A model generated the notes under the pieces. The model saw only the letters and a list, made by a program, of their open reading frames with translations, ran no database searches and had not been told where the DNA came from. From NCBI RefSeq assembly GCF_018613065.1, contig NZ_JAGGQW010000026.1, positions 1 through 23,542 on the forward strand: 23,542 nucleotides of DNA, read 5' to 3'. Numbering within the stretch: the stretch's first letter is position 1; every line of letters begins with the position of its first letter. Shown piece after piece: positions 1-6,488 of the stretch. The position numbers were made by a program, and so were the translations under genes. Origin of the DNA: Bacillus sp. ISL-7. Its GTDB lineage: Bacteria > Bacillota > Bacilli > Bacillales_B > DSM-18226.

Positions 1-110
1 AGTTTTTCAGTGCCCTCGCTTAGCGCCGAGGAGGCTCTCCAAACCGCCCGCGGAAAGCGAAGCGCCTGGAGTGCAAATCAACAGACAAGTTTTACATAGC
101 CTAACCGAGA
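1..110. repeat. Edge of a dispersed Bacillaceae intergenic repeat
   Basis: This GC-rich block stands out against the AT-rich sequence after about position 120. The segment near 46-85 (CCGCGGAAAGCG followed by GCGCCTGGAGTG and AAATCAAC) resembles a non-coding element I recall seeing many times in Bacillus-type intergenic regions; that recognition is from memory, not from a search. The block is truncated by the window edge and no ORF is supported in it. Positions 120-240 hold nothing I can assign. Confidence 0.45.
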
Positions 111-243
111 GTGAGTATAGCACGGGCAAATTTTGGTGTAAATGGCATTAAGTTGACGTGTTAAAGGGTTAAAATTTTTATTAGCATTTGCCAATAATGG
201 GGTTTTGATAAGGAATTTATGATTCAATACGCTGTCATTTGTT

Positions 244-274
244 TTGCTAAAACATTATCAATAAATGTTATAAT
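244..274 (+). promoter_or_regulatory. Putative SigA promoter of the coiled-coil gene
   Basis: A perfect -10 hexamer TATAAT lies at 269-274, with a weak -35 TTGCTA at 244-249 (19-bp spacing, slightly long). The expected transcript starts near 281, leaving a very short leader that holds the ribosome binding site GGAGGT at 285-290. Confidence 0.5.
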
Positions 275-297
275 ATGTTGAAATGGAGGTGTACCAT

Positions 298-717
298 ATG
301 GAGCAGTTGTTACGACAAATGATGGAACAAATGAATCAACAGTTTGATAAAATTGATCAACGCTTTACCGCAATTGATAAGCGATTTGATGCTATGGATG
401 ACCGTTTTGATAAAATTGAACGTAGACTTGATGCTATGGATGACCGGTTTGATAATATTGAACTTAGACTTGATGCTATGGATGATCGGTTTGATGCTAT
501 GGATCAGCGGTTTAATGCTATGGATCAGCGGTTTGATTCGATGGATAATGAATTCATTGGTGTGAAACAACGGTTAGACAAAGTAGAAGCAAGTATTCAC
601 TCACTCGAGGATACGGTTAAAAATAATGCCACGGAATTTAGGAGTTATTTCAGACACATCGATAACAAATTGGAACATCATGATAAAATGTTTGAAATGC
701 TTTCTGCAGAAGTGTAA
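298..717 (+). CDS. Small coiled-coil heptad-repeat protein of unknown function
   Basis: A predicted 139-residue acidic protein without a signal peptide or membrane segment. Its central part is a tandem run of seven-residue units of the type F-D-A-M-D-D-R, with variants K-I-E-R and N-I-E-L, ending near N-E-F. Hydrophobic residues at fixed heptad positions predict a long, probably oligomeric, coiled coil. The C-terminal part (about residues 80-139) is non-repetitive and still helical. I chose the ATG at 298 because GGAGGT (285-290) sits 7 bases before it; the in-frame ATG at 283 would overlap that site. The gene is monocistronic. I do not recognise the family; similar short coiled-coil proteins in bacilli are annotated hypothetical. 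A structural or DNA-organising role is only a guess. Confidence 0.75.
   Translation: MEQLLRQMMEQMNQQFDKIDQRFTAIDKRFDAMDDRFDKIERRLDAMDDRFDNIELRLDAMDDRFDAMDQRFNAMDQRFDSMDNEFIGVKQRLDKVEASIHSLEDTVKNNATEFRSYFRHIDNKLEHHDKMFEMLSAEV
388..555 (+). repeat. 21-bp tandem coding repeat
   Basis: Copies of GATGCTATGGATGA or close variants begin at 388, 430, 472, 493, 514 and 535, all in a 21-bp register, some grouped as 42-bp pairs. Each unit encodes one coiled-coil heptad. The repetition keeps two other frames open (one on each strand), which explains the shadow ORFs here. Unit number is likely to vary between strains by slippage. Confidence 0.8.
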
Positions 718-792
718 ATTCAAAATTTTAGGTAAATCCACTTAAACCACAAAGTAACGATCACACAACCTTCACCATGATCGGCAAATACA

Positions 793-834
793 TCCCAAAA
801 AATAAGCCTTTGCCGAATGGGTCAGCAAAGGCTT
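793..834 (-). terminator. Rho-independent terminator of prfB
   Basis: A perfect 10-bp stem (AAGCCTTTGC at 804-813 pairs with 825-834) has an 11-base loop. Reading leftward it is followed by ATTTTTTGGG (T-run at about 796-803). It lies about 40 bases after the prfB stop. It could also stop rightward transcripts from the coiled-coil gene, but the T-run is on the minus side. Confidence 0.8.
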
Positions 835-874
835 GATACATTTATTTCAAATCCTTGTTTAAAAAATTCCCGTT

Positions 875-1976
875 TTACGAAATCCTCGACCTTAGATACG
901 CATCAATAAACTGATCCAGATCCCCGTCCATCACAGCTTGAACATTTCCGCTCTCGGCACTGGTCCGGTGGTCTTTCACCATCGAATACGGATGGAAGAC
1001 GTAAGAACGGATTTGACTTCCCCAGCCGATCTCCTTCTGTTCGCCACGAATTTCCAGAAGCTCTTGTTCTTGACGCTCAATTTCCAATTGATATAACTTA
1101 GATTTCAGCATTTTCATTGCCGCATCACGGTTTTTAATCTGTGAGCGCTCTGATTGGCAAGTGACGACAACATTCGTTGGCAGGTGGGTAATCCGGACGG
1201 CGGAATCCGTGGTGTTGATATGCTGTCCACCCGCTCCAGTCGCACGATACGTATCAATTTTTAAATCTTCTGTCCGAACTTCGATTTGAATGTCATCATT
1301 TAACTCAGGCATCACTTCACAGGATACGAACGAAGTATGGCGACGGCCTGAGGAATCAAATGGGGAAATCCTTACCAGACGGTGAACCCCTTTTTCCGCC
1401 TTCAGGTAGCCATAGGCATTATGACCTTTGATCGCAAGCGTAACACTCTTAATCCCAGCTTCATCCCCAGGCAAGTAATCGAGTGTCTCGACCTTAAAGC
1501 CCTTTTTCTCAGCCCAACGGGTATACATCCTGAGCAGCATCGAACCCCAGTCCTGTGATTCTGTTCCGCCTGCACCTGGGTGAAGCTCCAAAATCGCATT
1601 ATTTTTATCATACTCCTCACTCAAGAGAAGCTGCAGTTCAAATTGACTCAAGCGCCCTGTAAGCTGCCCGAGCTCATCTTCCAACTCGGTCCGCAATTCT
1701 TCATCATTTTCTTCTTTAACAAGCTCATAAGTTAATTCCAAATTTTCAAAGCTCTCATTAAGCTTATAAAATTCATGGACCTGGTCCTTCAATCCGTTTG
1801 CTTCACTAATGACGGTCTGAGCTGCTTGCTGATCATTCCAAAAGTCAGGATGCAGCATCTCATCATCTAGCTCAGCAATTCTCGCTTCCTTATTTTCAAG
1901 GTCAAAGAGACCCCCTAAAGTCCGCTAATTTCTTAGCTGTTCTTTCAAGTTCATTACGAATTTCTGCTAATTCCAT
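875..1976 (-). CDS. prfB: Peptide chain release factor 2 (RF2), programmed +1 frameshift
   Basis: RF2 recognises UGA and UAA in the ribosomal A site and triggers peptidyl-tRNA hydrolysis. The ATG at 1976-1974 has a ribosome binding site (GAGGTG, about 1983-1988). A short first frame encodes 24 residues, from M-E-L-A-E-I to F-R-G-S-L, and then meets an in-frame UGA. A +1 shift joins it to the long frame and gives a 366-residue product, the length I expect for Bacillus RF2. In full-length numbering the stop-codon-reading SPF tripeptide is at 204-206 and the catalytic GGQ at 249-251. The gene has its own promoter and terminator, because secA, its upstream neighbour in B. subtilis, is not next to it here. 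A start at 1858 would truncate the protein and is wrong. Confidence 0.97.
1901..1916 (-). promoter_or_regulatory. prfB: RF2 autoregulatory +1 frameshift site
   Basis: Read on the minus strand the site is AGG-GGG-TCT-CTT-TGA-C. It contains the internal Shine-Dalgarno-like AGGGGG, the slippery CUU codon (1907-1905), the in-frame UGA (1904-1902) and the following C. When RF2 is scarce the ribosome pauses at UGA, slips forward one base on CUU, reads GAC and completes RF2. When RF2 is abundant, translation ends at codon 25. This is the classical bacterial arrangement. Confidence 0.95.
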
Positions 1977-1989
1977 TTTCTTCACCTCT

Positions 1990-2369
1990 ATAAAAATTAA
2001 AAATATGACCTCTATTGTATCTTATACCGAAAATCAATTGTCAGTTCCTTAACCATTATAGCGTGATAACCGTATAAAATTCAAAGTTTGGTCTTAAAAA
2101 AGCACAAACCTGTTGTTAAGGAATGATCGACAAATCTTTATTTGGATCATCCAAGACTTAAAATATCATTTCAATCAAATTTCATTAGTATTTTTATATT
2201 TCTGCCTGTCAAAAATGGTACTATTAAATTAAGTGGAAAGTGGATGAAATCCACTTTATTTCAGCTGTTTTATACATAATTCACCTTTTAACATGAATGA
2301 ACATACTACATCATGCAATTAATTAGTGCGCTGGATAAATAAATAGGGTAATCAAAGGAGCGGAATGAG
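1990..2369. other. Intergenic region between prfB and the SEC-C gene
   Basis: This 380-base AT-rich gap separates two divergent genes. Besides the prfB promoter it holds a perfect hairpin with 9-bp arms (AAAGTGGAT at 2237-2245, ATCCACTTT at 2249-2257) and a 3-base loop. The hairpin has no good T-run on either side, so it may be an operator or leader structure rather than a terminator. I could not place a convincing promoter for the rightward gene. This gap is one end of the segment proposed to have inverted. Confidence 0.4.
2055..2084 (-). promoter_or_regulatory. Putative SigA promoter of prfB
   Basis: On the minus strand TTGAAT (2084-2079) and a perfect TATAAT (2060-2055) are separated by 18 bases. 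The predicted start is near 2048, giving a leader of about 70 bases to the prfB ATG. An independent promoter makes sense because prfB is detached from secA here. Confidence 0.6.
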
Positions 2370-4325
2370 TTGGAGAAAATAAACCGAAATGGTCCTTGTC
2401 CATGCGGAAGTGGGAAAAAGTATAAAAAGTGTTGCGGGGCTAATGAAGCCGTATCGATTACCGATATGATTGATAGTGAAATCGACGTCCTGCAAAAGCA
2501 TATCCTCCATTATGCTTACTATCACTTCGGGCCAGAAATACAAGAGGATTTCGAAGTCCTTGAAGAAATGATTGAAATCGATAATGAACAGGAACGAGAA
2601 TTTTATGAGTTGATTCATGCCATTTGGTTTACTCTTTTTGAAGGATTAGATGATGGGGAAACCATTATCGAGAAGTTTATTGCGGCTGAGATTGGGAAAA
2701 TTAAACGGCCTAAATTAAGAAAGATTTTACAAACATGGACGGAAGCTCGAACGATTGCTGGAAAAATCCTGGCTGTTGAAAATAATAGAGTAACGGTGGA
2801 GGACGGCTTTACCGCTGAAGAGTTTGAAGCAATCATTGCGAATGTACCTATCACGGTTGAAGAAGGTTCCTTCTTCGTAGGAATCTTAGTTCCCTATGAC
2901 CAAAATTATGTCTTCTTTCCATCTCCCTTTGATTTACCAGACCTAAAACCTGAAGATGCTTTTTCATACATTGAGGTTAGCAGTATCGAAGCAGATTACG
3001 ACTCACCCCAGGAATACTTGACTGACTTTTTCCTGGAGGTCTTGAGCGAACTTCCGGTGGTCGGCAATTTTTTGGAAATCGATGAAATGGATTGGCCGGC
3101 ACCAATCTATAAAGAAGTCGCCAATATCTTTAAGCAAAAGCTGGAATCTCTTGATGTACCAGCATCCATAGTCGATACGGGGGTTATTCTTTGGATGAGT
3201 TTTTGCCAGAAAAGGCAAAAGCGAATCCAAAATCCGAATCTGTATGTTGCCGCCCTCCATTATTTACTGTCAACGATTGCACCGTTAGAAAAAACGTATA
3301 CTCAAAAGGAGCTCGCCAAGCTGTATAGTGTTTCTACTGGGTCTGTTTCCTCCATATTCACGGAGTTGGAAACGGTATTACATCCAGAAATTGCCGAGTT
3401 GATTGGAATGGTTTATGGGTTAGATGAAGCGCCCCTACTGCCGCCATTTGAAAAGGCACCTGTTATTGATTTCCCAAGAAAAAGCGCGCCCGCAGCTGAA
3501 GAATCAAGGAAAACAGAAGCGATGCGGGATTCATCTGTTCAAACACTTACACTTGTCGATACTTCATCAAAAAAAACTAAAAGTCCAGTTCGTAAAGTTT
3601 CAAAGCGGGATGAAGAGCGGGCTAGAAATTTAATTTACGACGCCTATCAATCGGACGGCCAGCAGCGTTATAAACTGGCTGAAGAAGCAGTAAAGCTAAA
3701 TCCAAATTGTTCGGATGCCTATGTCATCCTTGCTGAAAAAACAAAAAGTCTTGAAGAAGCCATCTTGCTCTATGAAAAAGGCATCCAGGCGGGGGAACGA
3801 GAACTTGGTAAAGCGTTTTTCAAGGAGAACAAAGGGTACTTCTGGGGGTTAATTGAAACAAGACCCTTCATGCGTGCGAAACTACATTACGCAGAGGCCT
3901 TGTCTCTGATCGGAAAAATAAACGAGGCCATCCTCCAATATGAAGAATTGCTGGAACTCAATCCAATGGATAACCAAGGCGTTCGTTACTCGTTGTTTGT
4001 AGCCTACCTAGATGCGGGAGACACTCAGAAAGCTAGTGACTTGCTCTACCAATATGAAGAGGAGTCAGCCCAAACTTCATACAATAAGTTGTTGCTTGAG
4101 ATCCAAGAAAGAGGCTTTACGGCGAAGGCCGCGAAACTGCTGAAGGAAGCAAAAAAGGATAATAAGTATGTGATTAGCTATTTAACAGGCAAAAAACGCC
4201 TGCCTGCTTATCCCCCTGACTATTATGGTTTTGGTGATGAAAATGAAGCGATTGTTTATGCAGATATGCATTTGCATTTGTGGAAGAAGATTGATGGGCT
4301 GGTTGAGTGGTTGAAAGGGAAATAA
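2370..4325 (+). CDS. SEC-C motif, HTH and TPR protein (ST7-like C-terminus)
   Basis: A predicted 651-residue cytoplasmic protein, function unknown. It starts at TTG 2370, nine bases after AAAGGAG (2354-2360); the ATG at 2365 runs into a stop within five codons. Residues 8-23 form a zinc-binding SEC-C motif (C10, C12, C21, C22), here N-terminal instead of C-terminal as in SecA. Residues about 40-290 are helical and unassigned. Residues 308-331 (T-Q-K-E-L-A to S-V-S-S-I-F) look like a helix-turn-helix. A charged linker at 360-410 leads to TPR-like repeats (about 415-560); the part around 490-545, with R-P-F-M-R-A-K-L and L-N-P-M-D-N-Q-G, resembles the ST7 family. SEC-C motifs bind zinc and often mediate protein contacts. 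Monocistronic, with its own terminator. Confidence 0.8.
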   Translation: MEKINRNGPCPCGSGKKYKKCCGANEAVSITDMIDSEIDVLQKHILHYAYYHFGPEIQEDFEVLEEMIEIDNEQEREFYELIHAIWFTLFEGLDDGETIIEKFIAAEIGKIKRPKLRKILQTWTEARTIAGKILAVENNRVTVEDGFTAEEFEAIIANVPITVEEGSFFVGILVPYDQNYVFFPSPFDLPDLKPEDAFSYIEVSSIEADYDSPQEYLTDFFLEVLSELPVVGNFLEIDEMDWPAPIYKEVANIFKQKLESLDVPASIVDTGVILWMSFCQKRQKRIQNPNLYVAALHYLLSTIAPLEKTYTQKELAKLYSVSTGSVSSIFTELETVLHPEIAELIGMVYGLDEAPLLPPFEKAPVIDFPRKSAPAAEESRKTEAMRDSSVQTLTLVDTSSKKTKSPVRKVSKRDEERARNLIYDAYQSDGQQRYKLAEEAVKLNPNCSDAYVILAEKTKSLEEAILLYEKGIQAGERELGKAFFKENKGYFWGLIETRPFMRAKLHYAEALSLIGKINEAILQYEELLELNPMDNQGVRYSLFVAYLDAGDTQKASDLLYQYEEESAQTSYNKLLLEIQERGFTAKAAKLLKEAKKDNKYVISYLTGKKRLPAYPPDYYGFGDENEAIVYADMHLHLWKKIDGLVEWLKGK

Positions 4326-4357
4326 GTCTGGACGAATAGCCCCCTCACATTATATTT

Positions 4358-4400
4358 AAAGCCCCTGGCAGCTCTAGTTGGAGTTACCGGGGGCTTTTGT
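4358..4400 (+). terminator. Terminator of the SEC-C gene
   Basis: AAAGCCCC (4358-4365) pairs with GGGGCTTT (4390-4397); adjacent TGG/CC bases may extend the stem. A short T-run closes the hairpin. It begins about 30 bases after the stop codon. Confidence 0.75.
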
Positions 4401-4510
4401 ATAGGTTGGAAAACCTCTTGGAATTTCCCCAATGTATTTAGTTAGAACAGATTAATGCCATAAGAAAGGCAATCGATGAAAATTGAGTTTTAGAACAAAA
4501 AAGTTTGTAA

Positions 4511-4549
4511 ACAAGACCGAGAGGGGCACATCCCCCTTTCGTTTTGTTT
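4511..4549. terminator. Possible bidirectional terminator after the BY-kinase gene
   Basis: CGAGAGGGG (4518-4526) pairs with CCCCTTTCG (4533-4541) around a short loop, with one G-U wobble on the plus transcript. T-rich sequence follows on the plus side (4542-4549). On the minus side a T-run comes about 20 bases later, at 4498-4503. It lies about 70 bases beyond the leftward BY-kinase stop. No gene is supported in 4401-4609. Confidence 0.4.
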
Positions 4550-4609
4550 AATTCAAATTCCTCTTTCGGTTTCAAACTTGGCAAAACCTGTGAAACCTTT
4601 AGCAATTTT

Positions 4610-5317
4610 CTATTTTGCACCATAATAGTAATAGTAGTCATTTTTTTGGATGGCTTTATTGTTTAAAACCACTCCTAGTAGTTTGCTTTGTGAATTCACA
4701 AGTAATTCTTTTGCCCTTTTTGCTGGCTCCATCTCGGTTTTGCCACTGGATACAACAAGGATTGACCCATCACACTGATTTGCAATGACTTTGGCATCTG
4801 TAACCGCCAATAGAGGAGGGGTATCGAAAAAGATATAATCGAATTCTTCCCTAGCATCCTGAATAAACTGTGTCATATTTTTAGAACTTAATAATTCTGA
4901 CGGATTCGGTGGTATTGGCCCACTGGTAATGATAAATAGATTTTTCTCCTTTGTTTCCTTAACCGCTTCTTCAATAGATAATTGCCTTGTTAATACAGAA
5001 GTAAATCCATTTAGATTACTAACTCCAAAGGTATGGTGGACTGTCGGCTTTCTAAGGTCAGCATCTACGAGTAAAACTTTTAATCCAAGTTGAGCAAAAG
5101 TAGCAGCAAGGTTTGCAGTTGTCGTTGACTTCCCTTCACCAGGCCCAGAGGATGTTACCAAAATTGTCTTTAATTCTTGGTCAACCGAAGAATATTGTAT
5201 ATTGGTACGTATAGTCCTGTACTGCTCGGAAATAGGCGATTTCGAGTCAATTGTTGTAATGAGATTTCTACTTTTATTAAGTTTTTGTTTCTTTCTTCTA
5301 TTAAAATTAAACACCAA
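4610..5317 (-). CDS. CpsD/CapB-type bacterial tyrosine kinase
   Basis: A 235-residue cytoplasmic ATPase of the Gram-positive BY-kinase family (CpsD, CapB, PtkA, EpsB). It autophosphorylates and phosphorylates partners when activated by a membrane modulator, usually controlling capsule or exopolysaccharide synthesis. Walker A GPGEGKST is at residues 58-65, Walker A' VLLVDADLRKP at 81-91, and Walker B YIFFDTPP at 161-168. The C-terminus carries a cluster of five tyrosines (residues 228-232), the usual autophosphorylation tail. The start is TTG 5317 or GTG 5314; both lie near GAGGAG, and both overlap the end of the modulator gene (by 11 or 8 bases), implying translational coupling. No glycosyltransferase, flippase, polymerase or cognate phosphatase follows, so the substrate is not evident. 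Confidence 0.92.
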   Translation of the reverse strand: MVFNFNRRKKQKLNKSRNLITTIDSKSPISEQYRTIRTNIQYSSVDQELKTILVTSSGPGEGKSTTTANLAATFAQLGLKVLLVDADLRKPTVHHTFGVSNLNGFTSVLTRQLSIEEAVKETKEKNLFIITSGPIPPNPSELLSSKNMTQFIQDAREEFDYIFFDTPPLLAVTDAKVIANQCDGSILVVSSGKTEMEPAKRAKELLVNSQSKLLGVVLNNKAIQKNDYYYYYGAK

Positions 5318-6056
5318 AGGTCGCTCCTCTTTGCTTAGATTTCCTTAATTCAGCGCGCGTATTTTTCTCTACAATGCTATGGTTATCCATCAGTGCAATA
5401 ACACCGATTAGAGGAAGCCCTAGTATTCTCTCAATATCCTGCTCATTTTTAAGTGTAGTATTGAAGTACTCAAGTAAGAATGCACTGCCCACACCTGCCA
5501 TGAGGCCCACTACACATGCGATGGCAATATTTAATATTGGTTTTGGCTTAATTGGGGATGGTTCTTTTTCCAAGTTTGCTTCCGCTAAAATGCTTATATT
5601 ATCGACATTCATTATTTTACTAATTTCACCTTTGAACACATTTACGGTTTCGTTGGCTATTAGTGCAGCTTCTTTTGGATCCTTATCCTGGACAGATATT
5701 GTTACCACCTGGGAATTCTTTTCGTTCATTACAGTAATTTTTCCAATGAGTTCTGCAGTTGTCGTATTCAAATTTAATTCATTCACTACCTTATTTAAAA
5801 TAGCTGGACTCTTAATAATTACGTTGTATGTATTAATTAACTGGAGGTTTGTTTGCACTTCGTTGTAATTGTAAAGTGTTTGCTCATTTCTAGATTGATT
5901 TACAAGAATTTGTGTGGAAGCTTGGTAAGTAGGAGTTATGACAAAGTAACTGATGATCCCACTAATAATCATTGCTATAAATGTTACAGACAGGATTAAC
6001 TCTTTTCGTTTTGTAAAGGTACCTAATAGTTCTTTCAGACTTATGGTCTCTTCCAT
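5307..6056 (-). CDS. Wzz/CapA-type kinase modulator, polysaccharide co-polymerase
   Basis: A 249-residue membrane protein of the Wzz family (CapA, TkmA, EpsA). It is predicted to anchor and activate the adjacent BY-kinase and to influence polysaccharide chain length. It has two membrane segments (about 20-42 and 174-196) enclosing an extracytoplasmic domain, and the family's proline-rich motif P-S-P-I-K-P-K-P just before the second. The cytoplasmic C-terminal tail (about 200-249) is where such proteins contact the kinase. The start ATG at 6056 follows a G-rich stretch (GGGGGCG). It is the first gene of a two-gene operon, and the nearest upstream gene is the terminator-closed octaheme cytochrome gene on the same strand. 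Confidence 0.9.
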   Translation of the reverse strand: MEETISLKELLGTFTKRKELILSVTFIAMIISGIISYFVITPTYQASTQILVNQSRNEQTLYNYNEVQTNLQLINTYNVIIKSPAILNKVVNELNLNTTTAELIGKITVMNEKNSQVVTISVQDKDPKEAALIANETVNVFKGEISKIMNVDNISILAEANLEKEPSPIKPKPILNIAIACVVGLMAGVGSAFLLEYFNTTLKNEQDIERILGLPLIGVIALMDNHSIVEKNTRAELRKSKQRGATFGV

Positions 6057-6488
6057 CTTTCGCCCCCAAATATTAATAAAGCCAATGACATCTTATCATA
6101 GCCCGTTATACTTATTGGGAATTTGTCTAATAGTTCGGAAATTCGACAAACATTATATCCGTAAAACAATTTTTCGTTCACTTGACAAACATCTAATATA
6201 GTAATTAGTTGATTAGCAAATTTATTACAGTAAATAACTTCGTTAAGGACGTATGCCAAAACCCTCATTATTGTTATATTGCAAAAATTTCGCAATATAT
6301 CTACAAAAGTGCCAATATAGAGAAGTAAAGGTTAATTTTTAAAAAAGGCCCTCCATCTTTTAAAGAATGACTGTTTTTGTTGATAAATGCATACTTTTTT
6401 ACAACAAATATCTTCATTAAATACAATATTTAATGAAAACCTTGGTACAAAATACAAAAAACCGAGAGGTAATTTCCACTCGATTATT
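6057..6488. other. Intergenic region with two perfect palindromes
   Basis: This 432-base AT-rich gap precedes the modulator/kinase pair and follows the cytochrome locus. It holds TATATTGC/GCAATATA (6275-6282 and 6292-6299), a 25-bp operator-like palindrome about 220 bases upstream of the modulator start. A second perfect hairpin with 11-bp arms (TTCATTAAATA at 6413-6423, TATTTAATGAA at 6427-6437) has a three-base loop. The ORFs reading across this gap have no ribosome binding site or protein-like composition. Confidence 0.45.
6456..6482 (-). terminator. Terminator at the end of the cytochrome locus
   Basis: On the minus strand CGAGTGG pairs with CCTCTCG (arms at 6482-6476 and 6469-6463, one mismatch), followed by six T residues (complement of 6461-6456). 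It starts about six bases after the octaheme gene stop. The 11-bp palindrome at 6413-6437 could be a second hairpin backing it up. Confidence 0.75.

Noticed and set aside
310..570. Minus-strand 86-residue and plus-strand 73-residue ORFs inside the coiled-coil gene
   Set aside because: The 21-bp repeat leaves several frames open; no ribosome binding site, and composition is a simple repeat artefact.
6041..6295. 84-residue ORF upstream of the kinase modulator
   Set aside because: Overlaps the modulator start, lacks a ribosome binding site and crosses an operator-like palindrome.
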